Shown here piece after piece: positions 7,851 through 15,498 of a DNA stretch of 16,022 bases (position 1 is the stretch's first letter; each line of letters starts with the position of its first letter). The stretch is from Bacteroidota bacterium (GTDB lineage Bacteria; Bacteroidota; Bacteroidia; Chitinophagales; Saprospiraceae): assembly GCA_029573365.1 (NCBI GenBank), contig JAKQGD010000153.1:1-16022 (forward strand), read 5' to 3'. The translations under genes and the position numbers were made by a program. A model generated the notes under the pieces. It did not search any database. It had not been told where the DNA came from and worked only from the letters and a program-made list of their open reading frames with translations.

Positions 7851-8785
7851 CTGTATGGAAACATACCACTTAAAGAAATCGAAGAACTCGTTTCGTACCT
7901 GGGCCTGTGATATACATCACTCGTGTAAGGCACCGGATAAGTTAACACCACATCTGCGGGCCGCCAGCCGGTGGGCATAAACCAGATGCGAAGCTTGTCC
8001 GTCCAGTTGCGGGTACGCCAGGCATCCTTGATGAGCAGCCAAAGATGTTGAAAGTTTATAAGCCAGGGATTCCATGTTTTGACAGCCCGGGTCACACCGT
8101 ATACAGGAGGGTCTTCAGGCAGTTCTGGCTGGAATGTCCCAAACAGCTTGTCCCAGATAATGAGCACCTGACTGTAATTTTTGTCCATATACCTGGGGTT
8201 TATAGAGTGGTGTACCCTGTGGTGTGAAGGTGTGACAAGAATATACTCGAGGAAACCCATCCTGCCGATGAGACGGGTATGATACCAGAACTGAGCGAAA
8301 AGCTGTAATGGAGCGACCACACCTATGACCTTGGGCGGAACACCCAGCAGGGCCATGGGTATAAACGTAAAAGTAAACAGTGCAAAAATCTCCGATACTG
8401 ACTGACGGAGGGCACACGCCAGGTTAAACTCCTCACTGGAATGATGGATGATGTGGCGGTTCCAGAAAAGATTTATTTCATGGCTCCACCTGTGTATCCA
8501 GTATCCTGCAAAATCGATGCCTACAAAGGCTATGAAATAAAGCAACCATTGTGACTCCAGGTGGATGATGGCCAGGTGTTTGAAAAACCACTCATAGCTG
8601 ACGATGACTACTATAAGTCCAAGCACATCCTTAATGACATTGGTAATGCCTGAGCTCAGGCTAGAAATCGTATCAAACAGCCTGTTGACGCTTACCTGCA
8701 TATAACAACTCACTCCATACTCTATGGCTATGAGTACGATAAAAAACGGAATGGCATAATTGAGTACTGCAGCGTATCCCTCCAT
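7844..8785 (-). CDS. Sterol desaturase/fatty acid hydroxylase superfamily protein (alkylglycerol monooxygenase-like), C-terminus broken by frameshift
   Basis: A di-iron integral membrane hydroxylase. The 313-aa frame has membrane segments near residues 10-28, 52-66 and 80-96 and a hydrophobic pair around 133-165. All three catalytic histidine clusters are present: HRWSH (98-102), HIIHH (111-115) and HHRVHH (188-193). The stretch NYSQVLIIWDKLFGTF (203-218) is typical of the AGMO/TMEM195-like branch, which cleaves ether lipids or hydroxylates lipid chains; the substrate here is unknown. From about residue 300 the frame goes wrong: it ends SISLSGMFPYRW, while the -1 frame continues with FFDFFKWYVSIQ into the 7509-7850 fragment. 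Joined, the protein would be about 425 aa, the usual size. It lies 4 bases downstream of the esterase gene and is probably co-transcribed with it. The active-site part is intact, so partial function cannot be excluded. Confidence 0.85.
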   Translation of the reverse strand: MEGYAAVLNYAIPFFIVLIAIEYGVSCYMQVSVNRLFDTISSLSSGITNVIKDVLGLIVVIVSYEWFFKHLAIIHLESQWLLYFIAFVGIDFAGYWIHRWSHEINLFWNRHIIHHSSEEFNLACALRQSVSEIFALFTFTFIPMALLGVPPKVIGVVAPLQLFAQFWYHTRLIGRMGFLEYILVTPSHHRVHHSINPRYMDKNYSQVLIIWDKLFGTFQPELPEDPPVYGVTRAVKTWNPWLINFQHLWLLIKDAWRTRNWTDKLRIWFMPTGWRPADVVLTYPVPYTSDVYHRPRYETSSSISLSGMFPYRW

Positions 8786-8789
8786 GGGA

Positions 8790-9908
8790 TCAGTTTTTCA
8801 AGATTTTATATTTATGAGTCGTAAAACCTTCCCGAACCGTAAATATATAAAATCCTTGTGGTAATGCAGTGCCCTCTACTTTGTTTATCCCCGGCAGGAG
8901 ATCCATGGCCTTAAATTGTCTGCCAGATATATCGTGTATTACAAGCTCTCCCCCATTACGGGACCACAAATTGACATCCGTGACAAATGGATTTGGGACC
9001 GGTGCCGGGTTCGAAACCTCGTCTGCAGATGCTCCTGATGTCTGCGGCAACTCCCACCTGCGAAAAAACTTCCATATCTCTACGCTGGCATTAAAATCCT
9101 GGCAGGTGACGCCTACAGAAATTTGTGACCCGGGCCATGTATGGGCTCCACCCAGGACCTTGAAGTGTATGACATCGCCATGAGGGTCACAGTCATTATA
9201 CACCCATTTTTCGGCGGTAGAATTGTCAGCGGTATTTGTATTTGGTACGGCAGTGACAGATGGGCTTGGCGTACAGCCGTTGTTTTTACTCCAGAAATCA
9301 AGGACAGCGGGTATACCGGCCGAAATCAAAGCAGTGCCCTGATAACCAACTACATTATCGGCCGTGCCATGGATTTCCATCACAGGTACTGCCCTACCGG
9401 GAATACAGGTCGTCAACTGTGCAGGCACCATACTACCTGTAACAGAGGCAATGGCAGCAATGCGGTTGTTGAGGTCGCAAGCCAGCTTATAACTCATAAA
9501 GCCGCCGTTGGACATACCGCATGAATACACTCTATTTATGTCTATGTTGTACTTTGTGTGAAATTCGTCGATCATCGCAGAAATGAACCCTGTGTCATCA
9601 GCAGTGCTTCCAAATGCCCATCCTACGTTCCACGCATTGGCGATTCCATTGGGATAACAAACCACAAATCCGGCTGTATCGGCTACTGCATTCATACCCG
9701 AATAAAGTTCCTGCTGAGCCGCATTGGATGTATATCCATGCAGATTAAATACCAGCGGGGCCGGCTTGTTTGTCGAAAAGCCAGGAGGAAAATGAAGCCT
9801 GTAATCCCGCAGCAAACCATCGTGCATTATAGTGCCCGTAATGTTGTTCTGGCCACTCAGTCCGTTTGCCAGCAGCAATAACATGGTGATGAAAGAAAAG
9901 AACTTCAT
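8790..9908 (-). CDS. Secreted PHB-depolymerase/feruloyl-esterase-like alpha/beta hydrolase with T9SS sorting domain
   Basis: A 372-aa secreted serine esterase of the LpqC/polyhydroxybutyrate depolymerase-like (CE1-related) group. Residues 1-19 are a signal peptide (ends GLSGQ). FNLHGYT (54-60) is the oxyanion-hole region. GMSNGG (131-136) holds the nucleophile Ser133. HGTADNVV (180-187) gives Asp184, and GGAHTWPG (253-260) gives His256, so the triad is complete. Cys residues near 240 and 269 could form a disulphide. Residues 300-372 are a short T9SS type A sorting domain (PVPNPFVTDVNLWS, DISGRQ, LPQGFYIFTV). It is the first gene of an apparent two-gene minus-strand operon with the hydroxylase. 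Possible substrates are short polyesters, feruloyl or acetyl esters on polysaccharides, or other esters; sequence alone does not decide. Confidence 0.87.
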   Translation of the reverse strand: MKFFSFITMLLLLANGLSGQNNITGTIMHDGLLRDYRLHFPPGFSTNKPAPLVFNLHGYTSNAAQQELYSGMNAVADTAGFVVCYPNGIANAWNVGWAFGSTADDTGFISAMIDEFHTKYNIDINRVYSCGMSNGGFMSYKLACDLNNRIAAIASVTGSMVPAQLTTCIPGRAVPVMEIHGTADNVVGYQGTALISAGIPAVLDFWSKNNGCTPSPSVTAVPNTNTADNSTAEKWVYNDCDPHGDVIHFKVLGGAHTWPGSQISVGVTCQDFNASVEIWKFFRRWELPQTSGASADEVSNPAPVPNPFVTDVNLWSRNGGELVIHDISGRQFKAMDLLPGINKVEGTALPQGFYIFTVREGFTTHKYKILKN

Positions 9909-10111
9909 TCAAAATAATATTTAAGGTTTAAATAAAAAATTGGGGTAAATTGATCGCAGGATTATTCATTTCCTGCAATGTAACCCTAAACAGAAAAACC
10001 GCACTATTGTTTACAAAAATCGAAATCAGGTTTTGAGCTCATGTTCTTTACCGACTTCATGACGACCCTGCAATTTAACTTTTTAATTTACAGGCCCAAA
10101 GAGCATATTTA

Positions 10112-12952
10112 TCAAAACGTCATCATGTATTCGTTTAGGTTTATGTTGTTTTCGAGGTCTAGTTTGCGACGCAGTCGGTAGCGGCTTATTTCCACTCCCC
10201 GCACTGAGATATTCATCAGGGGTGCTATTTCTTTAGTGGTGAGGTTCATACGCAGGTAAGCCGACAGTTTTAAGTCATTGGCCGATAAGGAGGGATGGAG
10301 GGCTTTTAGCCGCTGCAGGAAATCGTGGTGTACCTGGTCAAAATGCCAGGCGAAACTGTTCCAGTCGTCTTCCACACGGCTGTCACTGTGTATGATAGAA
10401 AGCAGTTTTTTGACCTCTGACCTGGCATCGGCATCTTTGAGCCGTGAAGAAACCTTTTCGACTTCGGCACCTATCTGGCTTATGGTCTGTGATTTTTGCA
10501 TCAGGTGCATGGTTACAGTTGCCAGCTCTTTGTTCTTAAATTCAATCTCCTGCTCAAGGCGTTCGTTTTTAAGGTCTTTAAGCTCATTTTCTGTGGATTC
10601 CTTTTCCTTGAGGATAGATGCATTTTCTGTTTTCAGCCTTTTAGTCGAAAGTTTTACAATCACCACTATCAGCATACAAAACATTAGAAAATATCCAAGG
10701 CGGGCGGCCAAACTTTTGTACCAGGGCGGAGCTATGTTTATTTCGAGTGTTGTTGATTCGGTTATATTTTCTCCATTGACAGGGCGGGCTCTTACAGCAA
10801 ATGAATATTGGCCGAAAGGCAGATTTTTATACACGACGTTTGTGGCAGCCATCCATTCTGACCAGGTATCATCGTATCCGGCAAGCATACACGAATAGAG
10901 AAATCTGGGGGAAGCAGCATCATCGTGTGGCACACAGAAGTCGATCGACAAGCTGTTTTCTTGATGACTTAGGTGTATGGGCAGAGCCATGCCTGTCCAG
11001 GCTGTAGCCAATGTAGAGTCCCTGGGATGCATCACCGAAAACCTGTACACATGCGGCCTCTGATCATTAAAATGCTGTGAGTTTTCCAGGCCAAAAATCC
11101 TGATGCCTTTATCTGTAGCTGCAATCATCGTGGAGTCCATGGCATAACAAAATTCAAAACCGCCTACAAACAGGTTTCCATCAGATGAGTAAACCTTTTT
11201 TGTTATGGTCCGGTCTTGCCGGAATTGCAGGACACCGGCAGTTTTACCTCCTATGTACCAGTAATTATCACCGTATTTATAAATTCTTTTTAGGCTTTCG
11301 TCTTTCATAACTGCGTTTATTTGCTCAGCCGGAAAAAACTTTTTTTGGAGATAATCATACCTGAAGGTGGTGGAGTCATTGGACACATAAAGTTCGTCAG
11401 CAATGTTGTGACCATAACAATTGTACAAATATGGAATGCCTTGTTCTCTGCTTATGGTATCAACCCTGATGTCCTTATATCCGGTCGTGAAGGTGATCCT
11501 GAAGATGCCCTTATATGGGTGTGATACCCAAAGATTTTTATACTTGTCAAAAACAAGAATCCTGGATGATTCGGCCCAGCCGGCAGGGTGCGTATGCAGT
11601 TGCCATCTGCCGTCCTTTTTACGGTATATCTCGATGCCTGTGTAGGTGCCTGATACTGCGACGGTATCATTTATTTTGAGAAATTTCCAAATGCCCGGGG
11701 TGCCTGACAGCTTTCTCATTTGTTTGTCCTCCCCTATTTCGTATGCACCGGTGTGGTGACAAAGGATGAGTTTGTCTTCGATCACATCCAGTCCCCAACA
11801 TTGACCGTTGGTTTGTGGCACGAGCTCAGGCTTATGCAGGGTAAGGGGATCATAGTAGTCCTTTTTTTCGAGCCTGTACAAGCCTGTGGCTGTGGCAAAG
11901 TAGAAATTATCACCGTACAGGGCCATACCATAAATGGCTCCCTTTAGATTGCCATCCGGATAATAGACTTTGCCGGACTGACTGTGCAGAATCTTGTACA
12001 GACCGTTGTAAGTACCCAACCATATATTACCCGCAGCATCGGCACGCACCGTACTCACCGTGTTGTTTATGAGCCCATTTGTTATATTGACAAGGTGCCT
12101 CGTCCTGAAGTCCCGGCTCAGAATAGCCGTGCCGCCATAGGCCGTTCCGACGATGAGGTCACCAGACACCGGATTGATGCACGCTGCCAAAATCTGGTTT
12201 TTTATCAGAAAATTATCTGCGTTGGAAAGAAGGCGTGAAACCCTGCCATTTGCAACCACAAACAAGCCGTGATTGAGTGTGGCAAGGACGGTAGAATCTT
12301 TATTGACAGGAACAATTTCTATGATGTTTTTTTCCGCAAGCACGGGATCCTGTATGTAGGGCGACAACGTTTTGCCTGTCACATAAAAAAGTCCCTTGCC
12401 GTAGGTGGCGACCACCATTTTGTCCCCTACCCTGGCTATCGCAGAAATGTTTGCCGGGGCATTCAGCTGTGTGATAGTGTCATTGAAGTATACATACAAG
12501 ATGTTTTTTTGGGACCTGAAAAATATGGTGCTACTCAGGGATTCCATTTCCCAGATGTCTTCAAGGCTTTCTTCAGGTGCTAATAGACGGTTTCTTAGAT
12601 CGTGATAGGTGTATTTACCTTTGTCCCAGAAGAAGTAACCGAATTCGTTCTGGCCTCCTACAAAAATTTTTCTGCTGTCTTCCATGATTTCAACAGACCT
12701 GATGATGGTCCTGACCGGTGTATGGAGTAGTTCCCATTTTGTACCATCATACAATAGCAATCCACTGTTGTTGGCCACAGCCACGTAACCTTTAGGTGAG
12801 CATGATATGTCCCAGTTCTGTGTACCGCCACTGTAAACTTCCTTCTGAAAAGGAACCACAGACAACTCTCCCAGATCCTGAAACTGAGAAAGTCCCTTTT
12901 GCATGACAAACATGGCCGAAAAAAATACTACAAATCTGAATAACATATTCAT
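10112..12952 (-). CDS. Membrane-spanning one-component regulator: beta-propeller, Y_Y_Y domain, TM helix, coiled coil, LuxR-type HTH
   Basis: A 946-aa sensor-regulator with no kinase domain. Residues 1-23 are a signal peptide. Roughly 25-650 are beta-propeller repeats of the two-component-regulator propeller kind (IFVGGQNEFGYF, NIWLGTYNGLYKI, NLWVSHPYKGIFRI). About 660-745 form a Y_Y_Y domain ending APPWYKSL. A single TM helix spans about 747-766, a charged coiled coil about 768-843, and residues about 888-946 are a LuxR-like HTH (LSANDLKLSAYLRMNLTTKEIAPLMNIS in two blocks). A periplasmic ligand would thus be signalled directly to a membrane-tethered DNA-binding domain. The frame opens at a TTG at 12958, but ATG 12952 (or 12946) is more likely. 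It is divergent from the binding-protein/susC genes and probably controls them through the repeats at 12996-13043; that link is inference. Confidence 0.85.
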   Translation of the reverse strand: MNMLFRFVVFFSAMFVMQKGLSQFQDLGELSVVPFQKEVYSGGTQNWDISCSPKGYVAVANNSGLLLYDGTKWELLHTPVRTIIRSVEIMEDSRKIFVGGQNEFGYFFWDKGKYTYHDLRNRLLAPEESLEDIWEMESLSSTIFFRSQKNILYVYFNDTITQLNAPANISAIARVGDKMVVATYGKGLFYVTGKTLSPYIQDPVLAEKNIIEIVPVNKDSTVLATLNHGLFVVANGRVSRLLSNADNFLIKNQILAACINPVSGDLIVGTAYGGTAILSRDFRTRHLVNITNGLINNTVSTVRADAAGNIWLGTYNGLYKILHSQSGKVYYPDGNLKGAIYGMALYGDNFYFATATGLYRLEKKDYYDPLTLHKPELVPQTNGQCWGLDVIEDKLILCHHTGAYEIGEDKQMRKLSGTPGIWKFLKINDTVAVSGTYTGIEIYRKKDGRWQLHTHPAGWAESSRILVFDKYKNLWVSHPYKGIFRITFTTGYKDIRVDTISREQGIPYLYNCYGHNIADELYVSNDSTTFRYDYLQKKFFPAEQINAVMKDESLKRIYKYGDNYWYIGGKTAGVLQFRQDRTITKKVYSSDGNLFVGGFEFCYAMDSTMIAATDKGIRIFGLENSQHFNDQRPHVYRFSVMHPRDSTLATAWTGMALPIHLSHQENSLSIDFCVPHDDAASPRFLYSCMLAGYDDTWSEWMAATNVVYKNLPFGQYSFAVRARPVNGENITESTTLEINIAPPWYKSLAARLGYFLMFCMLIVVIVKLSTKRLKTENASILKEKESTENELKDLKNERLEQEIEFKNKELATVTMHLMQKSQTISQIGAEVEKVSSRLKDADARSEVKKLLSIIHSDSRVEDDWNSFAWHFDQVHHDFLQRLKALHPSLSANDLKLSAYLRMNLTTKEIAPLMNISVRGVEISRYRLRRKLDLENNINLNEYMMTF

Positions 12953-12995
12953 ATTCAAAGTGATAAAAATACTTTGAGTTTTTAAGAATCAAAAG

Positions 12996-13043
12996 AATGA
13001 TGTATCATTTTTTTTACGTTGATGTAGTAATGATGTATTCATT
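12996..13043. promoter_or_regulatory. Candidate operator: three GATGTA repeats in two near-palindromes
   Basis: GATGTA occurs at 12999-13004, 13021-13026 and 13032-13037, with spacings of exactly 22 and 11 bp, so all three lie on the same helix face. The first and third sit in near-palindromes, AATGAT-GT-ATCATT (12996-13009) and AATGA-TGTAT-TCATT (13029-13043), whose centres are 33.5 bp apart. The element lies between the divergent regulator and the CBM-like/susC operon, 44 bases from the regulator's ATG and 74 from the other ATG. Binding by the neighbouring LuxR-type regulator is inference. Confidence 0.5.
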
Positions 13044-13069
13044 TTTGCTCTAGTTAAGCAGAATGTCTC

Positions 13070-13077
13070 TAAAATTG
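13070..13077 (+). promoter_or_regulatory. Possible -7 box of the binding-protein/susC operon
   Basis: TAAAATTG matches TAnnTTTG at all but one position and ends 39 bases before the ATG at 13117, close to the 42-45 base spacing of the exact boxes elsewhere in this window. A TTTTTG lies 22 bases upstream (ending 13047), near a -33 position and directly touching the candidate operator. Confidence 0.35.
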
Positions 13078-13116
13078 CAGTGTCTATTTTATTTTAATCA
13101 CCTTAATCATCAGATC

Positions 13117-15489
13117 ATGAAAAACTTTTTACCTGTTTTACTTCTGTTTTTTTCTAGTTTTCTTTTTGGCCAGCAAGTGCTTTATGATTTTGAAAAAGCG
13201 GAAACCTCGACAACCTTCCAGATATTTGGTGGCAACCTTGAAGGCGTAATTGCCGGAAGCATACCTAACCCTGACCCATCGGGAGAAAATACATCGGCCA
13301 ATGTACTGGAGGCAAAAAAAGCTGCTGATGCCCCTACATGGGGTGGAATGTTTGCCAACCCAAAACCCAAAGACGGTATCAACTGTGAAAACGGCGGCCA
13401 GGTTTGTATGGACGTATGGATGGATCACATAGGTAAAATCAGCCTTAAGCTGGAAACCGCTGATCCCAATGACCCCAACAATTACCGTCAGCAGGTAGCC
13501 AATACCAAAGTGAACCAGTGGGAAAGAATTTGTTTTGATCTGGGAGCCAATTCGCTGGATGGAAACATGACCCCTGCCACAGGCAAGATATATACCGGCC
13601 TGGTTATCTTTCCTGATTTTGGTACGGCAGGCAATGGTACCGAGCAGGTTTATTATATAGACAACATAACCATACCGGATCAACCGACCAACATCGTGTG
13701 CACAACACTGTATGACTTTGAAACCCCGGAAACATCTGTAGAAGCTCCGTATTTTGGATCCGACAAAGAAGGAACTTCCACGACGGTAGCTCCTAATCCA
13801 AATGTCTCAGGTGTAAATACCAGCGGCAACGTAATGCACTATATCAGAGGTGGAAATGCACAGACCTGGGCAGGTGCTGCCATAGTGCTTGACACGATCT
13901 TAAATACAAACGACGTATATAACATTTGTATTAAATTTCTGTCTGACAATGAGGCCAACATGACTCTCAAGCTGGAAATGGCCACTTTTGACAATCCTGA
14001 AAACTGGATCGGAACAGTGCAGTATACGACGCCAGGCCAATGGCAGGACCTTTGCTTTGACATCAGACTTCCATCTTTTGAAGGAGCTATGACCCCGGGT
14101 ATTCTTAAGGATTATCTCAAAATTATCCTGTTTCCTGATTTTGGCAAGCCTGGAAATGGTTCGGATGTGGACTTCTTTCTGGATGACATAATTGTCAAAT
14201 CAGACAAGACACCAAAGAACTATGATGTGACCTTTGCAGTAGATATGAAAGGATCCGGTGTATCATTTAATACGATGTATATTTCTGGTAGCTTTAACGG
14301 ATGGAACGGCGAGTCAAACCCGCTTAGTGACGCCGACGGAGACGGCATTTGGACCACGACCATAAATCTCCCTCCGGGAAAAATAGAATATCTGTTTACG
14401 TATGACAACTGGGCTGGTTTTGAAAGTTTTAACGGTACGGATGTATGTACCACTCCTGTCTCAGCACAGTTTAAAAACAGAGTTTACAATGTATCCAAGG
14501 AGGACGTACTCAACCCTGTCTGTTTTAACAGCTGTTATGCCTGCGGCAACAGTGTTAATCTTACCTGGAATCTCAATATGTCACAGGAAACGGTTTCCGG
14601 TGATGGAGTATTCCTGGCCGGTGGAGCTTATTTCGGCCACGGTAATTTCCCCATGAAAGACGAAGACGGTGACGGTACCTACAGCATAACACTCAGACGA
14701 GAGAAGGGCTTCACCACACACTATACATTTATCAACGGCATATGTCTCCCTGACTGGTCCTGCAAGGAAAATATAGCAGGACAGGACTGTGCCGACCCTA
14801 ATAACTTCAACGACAGATTCCTTGAGCCAACTTTTGAAGATGTGACTTTCAACACTTGTTTTGCCAAATGTACAACTGATGGTAGTTGTGTGGGAGCAGA
14901 GCCACAGAATGTCACTTTTAACGTAGATATGTCAAAAGAAACTGTATCAGGGGGTCTGTTTCTGGCAGGAGGAGCCATAAACGGCTGGAATCCGACAGCT
15001 ACAGAAATGACAGACACAGACGGTGACAAAATATACAGTGTACAGGTGCAGTTGCTGCCTGGCCTTTATGAGTACAAATATGTCAACGGCAGCCAATGGG
15101 AGTCCCTGGCTTCGGGCCTGCCATGCACCATTACTGATCCAAGCGGACAGTTTGTCAACAGATTGCTTATACTGCCTCAGACTGATACCATCCTCAATGC
15201 TGTCTTTTTTGGTTCGTGTGATCTTTCCACAGCGACAGATGATGAGGCATTTGGTCCACAGGGACTGACTGTATATCCGTCACCGGCCGGCGAATACATA
15301 GAGATAGGCACAGGAAACATCATTAAAGGAACAGCAAACATCACGGACCTCAGCGGCAGAAATCTGGCTACTTCAGGCATCAATGGGCAGAAAACCTCAG
15401 TGCACGTTGGCCATCTGACACCAGGCATTTATTTTGTCAAAGTAGTATCAGGAGGCAACACAGCTATCCGCAAATTTGTTAAAAATTAA
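13117..15489 (+). CDS. Secreted multi-module carbohydrate-binding-like protein with T9SS sorting domain
   Basis: A 790-aa secreted protein with no recognisable catalytic domain. Residues 1-19 are a signal peptide (FLFGQQ). Two homologous beta-sandwich modules follow, at about 20-190 and 198-365, each with LYDFE near the start, NPxxSGxNTS, TW(G/A)G, a WxxxCFD strand, and IFPDFG or ILFPDFG followed by an N-rich loop. They resemble the jelly-roll modules attached to Bacteroidota glycoside hydrolases. Three E-set/CBM20-48-like modules begin at about residues 369, 480 and 599 (YISGSFNGWN, VFLAGGAYFG, LFLAGGAINGWN, each with a DGDG(I/T)-type acidic loop). A T9SS type A sorting domain covers 717-790 (LTVYPSPAGEYIEI). 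ATG 13117 starts exactly at the signal peptide; the upstream ATG at 13063 would precede the likely promoter box. Its stop is 9 bases from susC, suggesting surface glycan capture for that transporter. The glycan is unknown; the E-set modules hint at an alpha-glucan. Confidence 0.82.
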   Translation: MKNFLPVLLLFFSSFLFGQQVLYDFEKAETSTTFQIFGGNLEGVIAGSIPNPDPSGENTSANVLEAKKAADAPTWGGMFANPKPKDGINCENGGQVCMDVWMDHIGKISLKLETADPNDPNNYRQQVANTKVNQWERICFDLGANSLDGNMTPATGKIYTGLVIFPDFGTAGNGTEQVYYIDNITIPDQPTNIVCTTLYDFETPETSVEAPYFGSDKEGTSTTVAPNPNVSGVNTSGNVMHYIRGGNAQTWAGAAIVLDTILNTNDVYNICIKFLSDNEANMTLKLEMATFDNPENWIGTVQYTTPGQWQDLCFDIRLPSFEGAMTPGILKDYLKIILFPDFGKPGNGSDVDFFLDDIIVKSDKTPKNYDVTFAVDMKGSGVSFNTMYISGSFNGWNGESNPLSDADGDGIWTTTINLPPGKIEYLFTYDNWAGFESFNGTDVCTTPVSAQFKNRVYNVSKEDVLNPVCFNSCYACGNSVNLTWNLNMSQETVSGDGVFLAGGAYFGHGNFPMKDEDGDGTYSITLRREKGFTTHYTFINGICLPDWSCKENIAGQDCADPNNFNDRFLEPTFEDVTFNTCFAKCTTDGSCVGAEPQNVTFNVDMSKETVSGGLFLAGGAINGWNPTATEMTDTDGDKIYSVQVQLLPGLYEYKYVNGSQWESLASGLPCTITDPSGQFVNRLLILPQTDTILNAVFFGSCDLSTATDDEAFGPQGLTVYPSPAGEYIEIGTGNIIKGTANITDLSGRNLATSGINGQKTSVHVGHLTPGIYFVKVVSGGNTAIRKFVKN

Positions 15490-15498
15490 AAAAAGAAA

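Noticed and set aside
7840..7920. Programmed -1 ribosomal frameshifting in the hydroxylase.
   Set aside because: No slippery heptamer is present in the first reading frame near the junction, and no obvious downstream stimulatory stem is seen; a mutation or a sequence error is simpler.
10278..10898. A 206-residue plus-strand open frame antisense to the regulator gene.
   Set aside because: It is Ser/Phe-rich shadow coding opposite the coiled-coil and HTH region, with no promoter or domain; the minus-strand gene is clearly real.
13063..13116. ATG at 13063 giving 18 extra residues on the binding protein.
   Set aside because: The signal peptide begins at ATG 13117, and the upstream ATG would precede the proposed promoter box at 13070-13077.
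13138..13683. A 181-residue minus-strand open frame antisense to the binding-protein gene.
   Set aside because: It is opposite a well-supported secreted protein with tandem module homology, and it has no coherent domain.
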